A DNA stretch of 64,000 nucleotides from Periplaneta americana (lineage: Eukaryota > Arthropoda > Insecta > Blattodea > Blattidae). Within the stretch, counting starts at the first letter, position 1, and each line of letters starts with the position of its first letter. The notes under the pieces were generated by a model. The model saw only the letters and a program-made list of their open reading frames with translations, was not told where the DNA came from and did not search any database. The translations under genes were made by a program, and so were the position numbers. The stretch spans positions 163,420,102 to 163,484,101 of the forward strand of contig NC_091132.1 in the NCBI RefSeq assembly GCF_040183065.1. The letters run 5' to 3'. Shown here piece after piece: positions 53,228 through 64,000 of this stretch.

Positions 53228-54492
53228 CAGGGTGATTCACCAGGATTTACCGTCACTAATGGAGTTTATTTCCGAAGACATTCTGAGCAAAAAGTGTCAT
53301 ATAAACATGTGTCCTAATGCCAATACATTCATGGCCAGTTTGTCCAAGTAATGTTTAATTTTGCTTAACGAATGTTAAATTAACAGTCTGTTTATTTTTA
53401 AGGCTTTGTTAATGTATTTTCCATTTTTGTTCAACATAATTTTGTTTAAGATAACCAACACTTAAGTATAACGTATGTTAGCACTATTTTAACTACTCAA
53501 CAGCAGTTGGTAATGATTCTACACATGTAAGACAATTTTTGATTGGCTAAAATTAATCTTTAAATTCTATATTATAGAGTGAGTCATGAAACTTGCATAA
53601 AATGACAACCTGTTGTAGTAGGCCACGCTCCATAAGCAAACAGTTGACAAATGAAAGTTGTAGGTGACGTGGTGAATAATAATTACAAAGTAAGGTTATA
53701 TTTCCTCATTGCCTTTATGGATACGAAATACGAAAGAAATAAAATAACAATGATGTATTTAAACAGTCCAAAGTATTTTTTAAATGTTATATTACCAGTC
53801 ACATGCTAAACATTCCCTACAGAGAGACACACAATATTAATTTCGCAACTTCTGTTCGAACAGCTGTGGAGACATCGGTCATATTTAACTAACTGTTAAA
53901 CAAGTTAACTGCCCGAAATCCTACATTTAAAATTAAGAAACTGTTAACAATCTGTTAAACCAAACTGGTGTTGAAAACATACAATTTTATTGATTAACGA
54001 ACTGTTTAGAGTTTAACAGTCGTTAAATTTTCTAACAATACTTGGAAGAACCGGCCATCAGAGATACACTAATTTGAAGCTGTTTGTAAAATACCTTTTT
54101 TCTTTAGTTTTTAGGGTAAAAGAATATTACAAATAGAGAATGAACTATATGGATGAGTTACGTCGAAGTATGAGAGTGTCTCGGTTGCAGCATGTAAGAA
54201 ATGACTTCATTAGAGCAGAGATGGAAGCAGAAGAAACTGTAGTAAACAGAATTGAGGAACGAATACTGCAGTGGCACGGACATGTACAAAGAATGGAGGA
54301 GGATAGACGACCCAGAAGGATAATTCATTGGTCCCCCACAGGAAGAAGAAAAAGAGGAAGGACTTGTTTAAGTTGTGTGGTAGTATGATAAAAAGTTATG
54401 ACTAAATTCGACTTAGAAGATGGACAGTCGAATGACAGATCCTTATGGCGGGCAGGAATTAGAACCAACCGCTGAAAAGTGGATAGATGAAT

Positions 54493-54523
<31 letters not shown>

Positions 54524-55092
54524 AAGAAGAATGAACTATTCAGAATTATCATTTCTTTAACAGGCTAGTATTCTGAAGATAAAAATATGTTGTTAGTTGC
54601 ATGGTGCAGATTTTGTTTTTCAATTTTTTACTAAAAATGAGAACATTCTTACGCACTTATCACAAAAATTGTTACAAATCATACGACTTTAAGAACTTGA
54701 TTCTTTACAGTTTAATTATGCATCCTAACGTACAGTCTTGAATTTATAAGAGTGCCGTGATTTGTAACAATTGTGATAAATGCTTAAGAAAATGCAATTT
54801 TGTAGTTAAAAATCGGGGGGAAAAAAAAAATTCTGTGCGAAGCAACTATGGAACTCACAACACATATTTAGCTTCAGAATACTAGTTAATTAAAGAAATG
54901 ATGCTCCTGAATAGTTCATTCTTTATCTGTAATATTCTTTTACTCTTAAAACTGAAGAATAACGGTATTTTACAAACAATTTCAAATCAGTGTAACTCTG
55001 AAAATATTGAGATTAGGACAAATGTTCATATGAAATTTTTTGCTCAGAATATCTTCGGAAATAAGATACGTAAATCCTCGTGAATCACGCTG
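53228..55092. mobile_element. Tc1/mariner-type element with about 100-bp inverted ends
   Basis: Left end CAGGGTGATTCACCAGGATT and reversed right end CAGCGTGATTCACGAGGATT continue to match for about 100 bp (CCGAAGA-ATTCTGAGCAAAAA). TA is on both sides (53226-53227, 55093-55094). It carries no transposase; positions 53350-54130 and 54540-54980 are AT-rich without recognised coding sequence. A LINE fragment is nested at 54149-54528. Confidence 0.85.
54149..54528 (+). mobile_element. 5'-truncated LINE with (AAG)n tail
   Basis: Exact 11-bp target duplication GAATGAACTAT (54138-54148, 54529-54539). Encodes a LINE ORF2 end: RRSMRVSRLQHVRNDFIRAE, then EERILQWHGHVQRMEEDRRP and WSPTGRRKRGR. A frameshift and (AAG)n tail follow. 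Nested in the element at 53228-55092. Confidence 0.88.
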
Positions 55093-55094
55093 TA

Positions 55095-55590
55095 TATTAT
55101 TCACCTCCTCCTTCCTAATTGTCAGCCAAAAACGGGAGATGGCGTTACTTACGTAGACTATCAATGAAGCAGAATATTTTCGCATTTTTTATACTTAATA
55201 ATAACTCAAAAACTAGTAGTCAGATTCTGATATGGAAAGAAAGCATGTTGAAGAGTATTTTTTGCAGATTTTTTAAATGTTTGAGTCACCGCAATATAAC
55301 AAATATAAGACTTCTTAATAGAGGTTTGTTTTATACTATGTAGTGCGGGGAAATATGTTTTTGAAGTAGAAAAACCGATCAGCGATAATATTCTTTTCTT
55401 GAAGAGATGAGTGGTTGCAGTGTATGAAATCGTCTAAATAGATTCTATTTTATATTAAAAAAAGCCATATTCATAGAATGAATCAACAAGATATCATCAC
55501 TTGTTAAATTTATGTCTGACTGCTTGTGGTCCATCAGGTAGTGCATACATAAACATTATTTATCTTCAAAACCCAACCATGCTTTAATAG
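55095..55590. other. Unassigned AT-rich DNA
   Basis: No recognised feature in this stretch. Confidence 0.35.
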
Positions 55591-56285
55591 TATATTATGC
55601 AACGAGCCTATAATGATAGTAATTAAGAATCGAGTATGGATATTTATGAAACTCGGTTGCGTTTGTTTCATAATTTTCATACGAGCTTCTTAATCACCAT
55701 TATAGGCGAGTTTCATACGACTTTTTATGCTCGACCATATTTCTAACTTGAAATTACCGGTATTCAGATGTATAAATTTTATTTGTATCTGAAAAGATCG
55801 GAAGTGACCTTGTTCTAGGTCGTGAATTGTGAGATGTGCGCAGACGCGAAAGTATTGATTTTTTCCGAGGAAGAATAATGTCATTGATCTTGACGTAGTT
55901 CCGTTAAACTTGATATTATAATATTATAACCTTGATTATTGAATTCGACATTGAAAAACGAGATGACAAATTTAATTTATTTGAATATTATTTACAATTA
56001 ACGCTAATTATTATAGTAACAGAACATAACCTTCTGCGACAGTATTGGATTTCCAGCCTCCGTGGCTTTTCGCTAATTCTCTTTCGATTGCATATCCGAG
56101 AATAATCGATACTTGCGGTTTTATAACGGTACAAAGCTGACTTGTCATTGGCTGAACACATGTAAGCTGAGTTATCATTGGCTGAAGACCTGTACTTTAA
56201 TGAGTAGGTGTACTTTAATGACATGCATTAAAGGACTGCTACCAGGTGTATAATTAGTACATTTCGGCATGGTCGAGCATAAAAA
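55591..56285. repeat. Nested inverted repeats, possible MITE
   Basis: CTATAATGATAGTAATTAAG (55610) pairs imperfectly with CTTCTTAATCACCATTATAG (55686), forming a hairpin. ATGCTCGACCAT (55727) pairs with ATGGTCGAGCAT (56269), enclosing about 560 bp. Positions 56150-56215 contain short direct repeats (AAGCTGAGTTATCATTGGCTG-like). No target duplication was identified. Confidence 0.45.
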
Positions 56286-56917
56286 TAGCTATATATTGTT
56301 TTGATTGGTTTCATTCACTTAAAGGGACAGACTGAAATGTTCAGTCAGTTGTCTCCAGTTTTTTGAAATTGGACTTTTGTAACAGAAATTAGGTCCCCAT
56401 TTAATGTAAAGGAACAATTGTGTCGCCGCCTTTCCACAGAGTATGGAAAAGACAAGTGAAAGAAATGTGTTGATCACGTTAAAAATAACAAAGAACAATA
56501 TTTTTCTAGTGCTAATGTAACAGACGGTGGAACTGACAGAATAATTTCGTTAGGAGAATGTTTAACTGATAGCAGTGATGCATCAGATCACTTGTCAATC
56601 AGTAGCGACAATGGTTCAGATTAATGGAAGGAAACTGCGACGACTCTATCACCAGCATAGAGGTAAGGTTTAATAACCCCTGCCCCCCATAACGGAGTTT
56701 GCCAGTTGTTAACCCATAGCAGGTATTGTACTGTATTCATTTACATTGCATGGTATTCATACATCACTTCACAGCTAGAATACAGAACATGTAAAAAAAA
56801 AAAAAACTTAATAGTACAATAAATTCCTAATTATATTCACAGTCTTTAGCTTAAATATAGGCTTACACAGAAGATTTTTACAATATATTCTACAAGTATA
56901 ACACCTAACATTTACTG
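56286..56917. other. Unassigned, possible transposase N-terminal relic
   Basis: A plus-strand stretch near 56370-56625 (EQLCRRLSTEYGKDK, then SLGECLTDSSDASDHLS before a stop) looks like acidic coding sequence but I cannot assign it. Confidence 0.3.
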
Positions 56918-57989
56918 TTATAGTGCAGTAAAACCCCAAAATATCTGATTAGATTCATAGATTTTGAACTTTTACCAAGAAATGTTGGTAAATCTCAGGA
57001 TTTACCGATGCAAGGTGGTAAAAGCTAGATCGAAGAAACAGAACGAAGAATCCTGCCTGCATTGTGCAGGTACAGACATATTTGCAGGATCGATAAAGTG
57101 AAGCGGTTCCGAGAGGCTGCCAAAGAAGTTCTTGAAATGCAAGCGAAGAAAATGAAAGTATCCACTTGTAACAAAATTCCAAAACTTTCAGTCGGACAGA
57201 ATTTGAGAATCAAAGTACCGGACATAGACCGGGCAAAAATTGAGCAAAATCAATAATAGCAGTGGTCATACATATTCAAGATGACGAGTTTTATAAATTT
57301 TGTACCAAAGCTGACAAACAGTCATTGTACATTAGAAACCAATTTACATTATACAAAGAAAATTTTACCAGCATCAAAGCAGGAAAAGAAGAAATTAGTG
57401 TATGGGAAGTGGTCAGCAAACTATCTTTCGTTGGAGAACAAGGGTTCAAAAAGTGTAATTGTTAAAAAAGTGTTCAACAAAAAAATGTTTGTGTAAATCA
57501 TCTTTCATGTTGTGTAATTCTAAATGTCATAAGAACCAATCTTGTTGTAACAAGAATTAACATCCATAATGTTTGTTTTACTTTATTTGTGGACCTGGAC
57601 CGTTTGACGGGATGTAAAGGCTTTGTTAATTTTTGTATGGAATACAATAACAGACAGTGGTTAAACTATAATATTTTTCACTATTTTTAATATGAAATAT
57701 TGTTCATTACACTCACATTGGAATGTAAGACTATTTAAATAATTTCAATTTAAAATAAATACAAATTATTTCAATCATTGCTGAGGTGATTCTTATTTGT
57801 TTTAAAACAATCATAAAACAACAATAAAAAGATGAATCGGAGATATGTAAAAGTGCGAAGAACGGTAAAGGTTTTTGTTAAATTAATACTATTTTACCAC
57901 AACTGATCGGTAAATCCTGAGATTTACCAACATCTCTTGGTAAAAGTTCAAAATCTAATAAGATATTTCAAGGTTTTACCGCACTATAA
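56918..57989 (+). mobile_element. Integrase-type DNA transposon fragment with about 85-bp inverted ends
   Basis: Ends TTATAGTGCAGTAAAACC / TTATAGTGCGGTAAAACC continue as inverted repeats through TTTTACCAAGA-ATGTTGGTAAATC. The inside coding remnant (57055-57560) reads EVLEMQAKKMKVSTCNKI, VGQNLRIKVPDIDRA, YIRNQFTLYKENF, then EQGFKKCNC and, after a frameshift, KKCSTKKCLCKSSFMLCNSK plus CHKN. This is the C-terminal module (PDVDRG, TRNQFE and Cys-rich QGF-KCNCKK tail) known from integrase-like, KRBA2-related transposon proteins. Confidence 0.72.
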
Positions 57990-58034
57990 CGGTCAATGGT
58001 AGATTATACTGGCAAATTCTAAGATTTACTGGTC
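57990..58034. other. Spacer
   Basis: Short AT-rich stretch without recognised content. Confidence 0.3.
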
Positions 58035-58440
58035 TTCGTACATTTACAGTAACATCAATACTTCATACAACATAGAAATATTCATGTAGCATTGTTCACT
58101 TACAAAATAGAAGACGTCAGAAATTAGGTATTTCTTTAATATAGCCCTAAATAATCTTATGTTTCGAGTTTGTTTTTTTTTTTATATCCATTGGGAGGCT
58201 ATTGAAACGTTTTATAGCCATATAACGCACTCCTTTTTGACTGCATGATAGACTTGCCGATGGAGAATGAAAGTAATTTTTTTCACGCGTATTTATGCTA
58301 TGAACTGAAATGTTCACACCATTCATCTATGAACTCCATCTCTAAAACCATATATGAAACGCCTCAGACCATATTGGTTACGTCTATTGGGTCAGATGTA
58401 AAGGTGATTACAGACTTGATAAACGTAATACAGTAAAAGC
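58035..58440 (-). mobile_element. LINE ORF2 C-terminal fragment
   Basis: Minus-strand frame: HSINTREKNYFHSPSASLSC then SQKGVRYMAIKRFNSLPMDI. After a frame change near a poly-T run: RLFRAILKKYLISDVFYFVS. The GV-YMAIKRFNSLP...FK-LLK-FLL-H-FY sequence is typical of the end of insect LINE reverse transcriptases. Truncated on both sides. Confidence 0.7.
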
Positions 58441-58540
58441 ATACAAATAAAGGAAGGCTGGATATTAGACGATATATAACAAAATATAATTAAATAAAAA
58501 ATACAAATAACTTACATATAAGTGTAATTAAATGAAATAA

Positions 58541-58542
58541 GA

Positions 58543-58603
<61 letters not shown>
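58541..58603. repeat. (AAT)n microsatellite
   Basis: About 20 AAT units, uninterrupted. Confidence 0.95.
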
Positions 58604-59500
58604 TAAACAATATAAAAAGGTATAAAAGAAACTAAGAATAGAAATACAACAGCCAATACGCATAGCATTACTCTCTGAATTTACGTTTAACTGTGAGCAA
58701 TAAAATATACCGGACTAACTCTGCTCATAGCAAAGAAAAACAGCCACAAGTATCTGTAGAGTTTTACATCTTTTCAGCTATGAGATAGATAAACGAGAGG
58801 AGTATTTCTAACAATTTAATAAATACAAGAGTCCATACTTTACCACCAGACGAATCTCAATATAATTAAACCGTATCTCTATTCTTAATCTGGAACCTTC
58901 CAAAATTGTAACTCGCTGATATGTGCCTGCAGTATCGAAGTTCCAATCTGTGTTTCAAACGCAACGAACTTCCGAGTTTCATGTCTATACCCCAAGGGAA
59001 CGAATTTCCGAGAGTCTGTATCAAAAATTTAGGTATCCAAGAAATCTACTTCCCCTCTCCTCGCCTACCCAAATTCTTAGCTGTTGTAACGTAAGGAAAT
59101 GTCAGGAATACCACGTGGAAAAGATGGCGTTTAAAAACAGGGTGCAACTTCACCGACTGAGTCGGTATTTGTTAAATATATTTGCAATTTCATTCGGGTC
59201 TGATGTTTTTATGACTCGTACTTGTAAGCATAGGCCTATACTATGTTACTTCACATTTTGATCATCCACTTTCCTCTTTAATTATGTTCCAAGTTCTTTT
59301 GATTTCATAAGAGTTTTGTATTATTGTATTCTAATGTAATTCTTTAGCTTTCTCTATCACTTTCTGTAATATTTTTGAATAATTTTCATAGTGTTATTTT
59401 AAGTCTGTATCACTATTTCTGTTCTGTATATATACTGATCTTTTGGTGAAATAATTGTCAATTCCACATTTCCACACATGCAAACACGCATATTTATATG
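58604..59500. other. Unassigned DNA
   Basis: The longest frame (58923-59261, 112 codons) has no motif, signal or homologous counterpart that I can see; I do not call it a gene. Confidence 0.35.
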
Positions 59501-59694
59501 TATGCTGACTTTAGGGCTGATTAAAGTATTTACTTTACAAAGCCGGAGAATTGAAGACTGAAGTTGTGGAAGTGGGAGAGATATTAACCGCCGACATATG
59601 ATATACTAGCAATTCAACAATAATGCAAAACAGTAGGGAACATGGCATAAACGTTACGGTGAAAATTACGTATGTCCCAGGCACTATAAGAACG

Positions 59695-59875
59695 TGCTAA
59701 ATACCTGAGAATGCCTTGGATTTAGAGTATTGATTAGTAGAAATTGATGTGATCATTGGGAGATGCTTTGGGTTTATAGTATTGATTAGTAGAAATTTAT
59801 GTAACGTTCTGAAATACCTTGGATTTATAGTATTGATCAGTAGAAATTCATGTAATCACTGGGAGATCTATGTGC
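59695..59875. repeat. Three-unit minisatellite, about 60 bp
   Basis: Three units with GCCTTGGATTTAGAGTATTG / GCTTTGGGTTTATAGTATTG / CCTTGGATTTATAGTATTG, each followed by AT-AGTAGAAATT-ATGT. Confidence 0.85.
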
Positions 59876-59994
59876 CCGCTCAACCCGCCCTAAATATATA
59901 TCTTACTTAAATACGAAAATCGTCGTGCGTGAATGAAGAATACGGCAACATTTCGTTAATGTGACAGTGGGTTTCAGTGTCGCCAACATAATAA

Positions 59995-60112
59995 TAATAC
60001 TACAAACCTAACCTAACCTCACAAAATACTAGACACCTAATCAAACCTAACTTAACCTGTCACATAATACACACCTAATCTAACCTAACCTGTCACATAA
60101 TACTACCTGTAG
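59995..60112. repeat. CCTAA-rich repeat, second site
   Basis: Three imperfect units of CTAACCTAACCTGTCACATAATAC. Same motif as inside the transposon at 49350-49625. Confidence 0.7.
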
Positions 60113-60489
60113 CAACATTTCTCACGCTTAGTATTATTTCGTTTGCATGTATTACCAACCCTGCTACTCGTGTTGGGAGCCATCTAGTGAAAGTGGATCG
60201 TAATACCAGAAAGAAAAATATGGCGATTTTCATAATAATTACATTTAGTTCGTACAGTGGCCGGTGGATACTCTACCTTATCCAAAGTTACTACTGCAAA
60301 CATGTCTTCGTATTGTCCAATTTTTACACATGAGTGCAAAGAAGGAAATAAATTTCTCCGCCAAGAGTAAACGTAATTGCACCACAAAGGAGAGATGGAC
60401 TGGAATGCAGATGGAAAATTCCTGGGTACTGTTTACTTCAAAAGATTTATCATGTTTCGGCCAAACTCTGTCAAGAATAGATCATTCAA

Positions 60490-60614
60490 GCTGGGTAACT
60501 TTCGGTGCTGGACCCCGGACTCATTTCACAGCATTATCACCTTCATATCATTCAGACGCTAAATAACCTCAGATGTTAATACAGCGTCGTAAAATAACCC
60601 AATAAAATAAAATA
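60490..60614 (+). mobile_element. 5'-truncated SINE
   Basis: Only the 3' half of the 44629-type SINE (from CTGGGTAACTTTCGG to AATAACCCAATAAAATAAAA). Exact 11-bp target duplication AGATCATTCAA (60479-60489, 60615-60625). Unit 1 has the unoccupied sequence at about 28541-28562. Confidence 0.93.
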
Positions 60615-60870
60615 AGATCATTCAACTTACTGTATATAATGTAATAAAATTTAATAATATACTTACTTGTATGGTAAATATAATGGATTTATATAGGCCT
60701 ACCTGTTTCAGCGGTCAGTTTGTAACAGTAATCACGTCCAACGAGTTAGATTTCCTAACTCTATAATACCTAGTACATAGTTACAACTTTATTATTTTAA
60801 TTACATGTTCAGGATTAAGTGATCAAGGAAGCCGTGACAGTAATTACGTGGGACTTATGAAAAAAATTAA

Positions 60871-62080
60871 TAATAGGATATGTTTGCCCCAGTGGACTGG
60901 TTTATTCCAGCAAACAAATTTCAGATCGCGTTCCGAAATTTCGACGCATGCGTAAGTTGTGTACGGTGTCAGAACTAGTTCGGGATTTTACGTTGTTCTA
61001 ACGTTTTTTTTTTTTTTTTTAACTTTTCTTTCACGGCTTTCGGAGTTTCTTCTCATATTAAATTTATATTAATCTTCCGAACGTAATTCTTCGTGAAATA
61101 TATCGTTATCACCTTCCAAATCACTCATGATCGACTATGGTTTTATTTCAACCTGCCTAGTCTCGAGGCATTTTAACCACAACTTGATTAAACTACCTGC
61201 GAATCCGTCAGCCGTTCAGAATTTCCAGTTACTGCTTTTTATCAAGAACAAGTTTCACTCGTTCAGAACGAGTTCTAAAGCACGTTGGAACGAGTTCAGT
61301 ATCGGCTCGAAATCAGTTCTATCTACTGTTGTTGGAACGCACATTGAGCTACTGAGCATGAGCAGGCAGTTCTGAATCGATTCTGAACCGTGCTGGAACA
61401 AACCTATTGTAAAAAATTTTTAACTTTATGCTAACCTGCAAAATATTTTTTGTCTCTGTTTCTACTTGAGTAAGCTTACAGCTGTACAACACCAATATTA
61501 AAATTATATTTAATGGCGTTCTGAAGGTAGCCATTATTCTTCGTTCAAAATTAATGCATTAATTTTTTATTTATTATTAGTAACATTGCTTCCATTTTAG
61601 AATTTTGTAAAATGCACACCTTGGTCTACAAATCTGAAAATACCATAGTCTACACAGTTGAAATTAAGGAGTGTTAATGGATTACCTACAGCTTCAATTA
61701 TTTGTACAATTAAATCTTTGTTTCTGGTTTCCCTAAGAAATGTAGGTTTCAGATTCCTTTTTGTAAATGACAGAAATTGCACATAATTAACATTTCATGC
61801 ACCCTTCCTACTGTAAATCTAAGTTCTCTCTCTGAAAGGCTAAATTCAGAAAATTAATTTGATAAAGGATTGGTTTCGGAAAGATAAAATATGCTTTATT
61901 TGTTTCATCTCAGAAGATATTCCTCAGCATTCTTAATATGTAGCATTTAAGTGTTACTAAACTGAAATGAGTAGCTAACTTCAGCCATTGACCTAAAAAC
62001 TTTTTCATTACATCACTGACACAACCATCATGTAACTGAGAGCTTTTGAGATGTCTTGTAGAACTGTTTGCCTTCTCCTA
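60871..62080. other. Unassigned DNA right of unit 2
   Basis: Contains a T run at 61006-61020 and GTTC/GAAC-rich sequence at 61200-61400 with repeated GAACGAGTTC-like palindromes. No coding content recognised. Confidence 0.35.
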
Positions 62081-62329
62081 AATTAACCCAGGTAAGGCTG
62101 AATTATTTTTTGCTTAAAAATACTATTTCTGTATTAATTATTTAATTGTAATTGATATAATATAGCAAAGCTGTTTTTATATTTTTTTATCTTGATAGTA
62201 TCCGAGATTTTCAGTGTTGCATACAAAAACATTATAAGACATAAATCATTTAGCACTAACATATATAAATTGTTTCGCTTAACAATACATCAAATTAATA
62301 AAAAATTGTAATAATCACTCACACATGTG

Positions 62330-62898
62330 AGAAAACATTTTTATATATAAGTTACCTACACCAAAATCACACTTCATACATATTTGTGTGACACTGCCTG
62401 CACTGAGTTTGTGATTTTTGAGATATCACAAAATGATTAATTCCGTCAAACTTTGAATCTTTGTGCTCAGTATTAGATGATCTACTTCTTGACTATACAT
62501 ATCGAGGACTGGATTCGAGAACAGATAAGACAATACGTCTGCAAAATGCAAGATGATCGAGTTTTTCTTTGGAGTTTATCTTCCTGCCAAACAATTTTGT
62601 TCTGCTACGTCAATGCACTGGGTCAATAGACTAAATAACCATTTCTTGCCCCTAATAGATGTTCTGTATAGACTGATGTTTTTATCAGCACCATGGACTC
62701 CACCCATATTTTTGTTGTACTGATATGTTATGAAACTGGGTCAAGATGACCGGCTGGTCCTTTTGGTGTTAAGCTCTTTCGTTTTTTGGCGTATGCTGAA
62801 AACTGGCTAAATACCTCTAACACAAGAAGCTCCATATCAAAACTAAAACTTTTTATTCCATACATGACAGAGTGTGTAACATGTGACATCGAGATTAC

Positions 62899-62966
<68 letters not shown>

Positions 62967-63000
62967 TAGTACATTTTGGTCTTACTAATAAAAACCCTAT
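62330..63000 (-). pseudogene. piggyBac-like transposase C-terminal fragment
   Basis: Minus strand: KIWVESMVLIK / MGGVHGADKNISLYRTSIRG then KKWLFSLLTQCIDVA near 62710-62590. This matches the GGVD-D-N---YR-SIRGKKWWWPLF...D pattern of piggyBac transposases. A Cys pattern RQCHTNMYEKCDFG-like near 62400 could be the terminal zinc motif. Frameshifts throughout. Confidence 0.6.
62898..62968. repeat. (AAT)n/(ATT)n microsatellite
   Basis: About 18 AAT units turning into ATT units, a short natural inverted repeat. Confidence 0.95.
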
Positions 63001-63690
63001 ATATAGACGTTTAACTGTCTTGTACTTATACAATGAGTAGCTCGTTTATAAGTCGTGTGTAAATTCCTTACTAATAATCACCACATACGTCGTGTATAAC
63101 AGTATAACTGTTACACAGCTACGTCATAGTTTCGTCATTACTTCGTTACGAAAGGTAATAGAATATCTGAGGTTCTCTATTGCATCCGGTAGGGCGCTCT
63201 AGTGTGGCGTGTTAAATATCGATAGTACAACTGGCTCTAATCGATTACCACACTACATTTTGGTCAAAGAGTACAAGCTACAGCAATATTATTCTAATAA
63301 TTCTATGATCTTTGGTTTGTTCTTCTGTGGTTACAAGGTAACCATCATCATAAAATGACAGTCGATACGAACAGCTGTTAGAGGGGCGGCCATTTTTTCG
63401 CTATATACAACGCTTAAACAAGGGGTTTCGTGTATATAACTACTGCAAAGCAATTCCCATTGTATAGTTACAGCCTGTTTATACGTCCATAGCTTATTCA
63501 CGGTTTATTGTTAACATTTTCTGTCTCAACTCTGCATAAGTCTCGTATAAAAACTATACACTGTTTATTAGTAAGACTGTTTATATTGTATTTACTAACA
63601 TTTTATTGTGCTGTACAACAGTCAGAGGCAAATAACAGTTCAGCACAAGAAAACAGTTAGTACAAGACTTATAGTAAACAATAAGTTGCA
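63001..63690. other. Unassigned AT-rich DNA
   Basis: Contains several CGTATA/TATACG-like short palindromes and GTTTATTAGTAAGAC motifs near 63000 and 63560, but no assigned element. Confidence 0.35.
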
Positions 63691-63691
63691 A

Positions 63692-64000
63692 ATATTTATT
63701 TATTTGAATGACAGGTACATAGATAACTTATCTTTTACCTTAACACAACCTCAAGATTAAAAAAATTAACTTAAAATTAAATCTAAAGAAGGAACTAAAC
63801 AAAATCCTTAAAGAACTAAAAACTAAGAACTAAACAGAGGCATGAGGCTTCTCGCTTCCCAGTATCTGGCACATTCAGTCAGTGATTTTAGAGCTGGGCA
63901 GCATTGGAGAAGATCCCATTCATCGCTTCTTGACGGTCACATAGGGTACAGGTTGGATGTTGATAAACACCGAAACGGTGGAGATGCTGCGCCAAGCATT
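63692..64000 (-). mobile_element. I/jockey-clade LINE 3' end, runs off the window
   Basis: Minus strand from 63998: LAQHLHRFGVYQHPTCTLCD, RQEAMN, then after a one-base shift LLQCCPALKSLTECARYWEA. This is the H-HR-G-Y--P-C-LC...E...HLL-CPAL signature of the C terminus of I/jockey-type LINE ORF2. It is followed by a short 3' untranslated region and a TAAATAAAT-like tail at 63692-63705. Confidence 0.78.

Larger units (their letters stand above)
59520..60478. other. Intergenic DNA shared with unit 1
   Basis: Positions 59530-59640 align with 28260-28375 and 60285-60478 with 28405-28550. They define the right part of the 31-kb duplication. No coding sequence is supported. Confidence 0.65.
31770..60870. 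repeat. Tandem duplication, unit 2
   Basis: Second copy of the unit described at 1650-29500, with ZF-B in place of ZF-A. The first recognisable homologous block is agtaacatattacac (31766 and 1656) and the last ends near 60870. Many transposons present in one unit are absent from the other, so most insertions are younger than the duplication. Confidence 0.85.

Noticed and set aside
58923..59261. 112-codon plus-strand frame
   Set aside because: No motif, no conservation visible in unit 1, and composition like its surroundings.

Overview
The window is nuclear DNA from an animal with a large, repeat-rich, AT-rich genome. The repeat content is SINEs with tRNA-like heads, non-LTR retrotransposons, hAT, Tc1/mariner/pogo-type, piggyBac and PIF/Harbinger-like DNA transposons, long microsatellites and CCTAA-type repeats. 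Together with C2H2 zinc-finger genes whose small acidic exons precede one long finger exon, this points to an insect. A cockroach or termite (Blattodea) is my best guess, but that is inference. There are no operons, CRISPR arrays or bacterial genes.

The dominant structure is a diverged tandem duplication of about 31 kb. Unit 1 runs from about 1.65 kb to about 29.5 kb and unit 2 from about 31.77 kb to about 60.87 kb. Each unit carries one minus-strand C2H2 zinc-finger gene that I could reconstruct exon by exon. ZF-A has five coding exons (21589-21503, 15656-15519, 13275-13138, 11255-11170, 3352-2263; 512 codons). ZF-B has four (53090-53004, 48049-47912, 45123-45041, 36785-35615; 492 codons). 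Intron phases agree, splice sites are canonical, and many intron blocks match between the units. ZF-A has an extra exon made by an internal duplication. Both genes end at the same frameshifted stop, followed by fossil finger sequence.

Most of the remaining DNA is transposons inserted after the duplication. For several the other unit holds the matching empty site, which fixes the insertion ends: the hAT at 19097-21292 (8-bp target duplication, intact 494-aa transposase), TA-flanked elements at 3438-5508, 6606-7504 and 49867-52585, a terminal-repeat element at 38090-39750, SINEs with 10-11 bp target duplications, and several truncated LINEs, some nested.

Between the two ZF genes lies the most unusual object: an intronless 344-aa torsin-type AAA+ ATPase gene (23115-24149) enclosed by about 220-bp inverted repeats (22513-22730 and 24524-24749). 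It looks like a host-type gene carried as the only cargo of a transposon-like unit. An uninterrupted TG dinucleotide tract of about 1.69 kb (8142-9827) is also notable.

The right end (53-64 kb) holds a nested long-terminal-inverted-repeat element, an integrase-type element fragment, LINE and piggyBac remnants, and the end of unit 2. The plausible host genes are the two zinc-finger genes (probable DNA-binding nuclear proteins) and possibly the torsin gene. Other recognisable coding sequence is transposon-derived.
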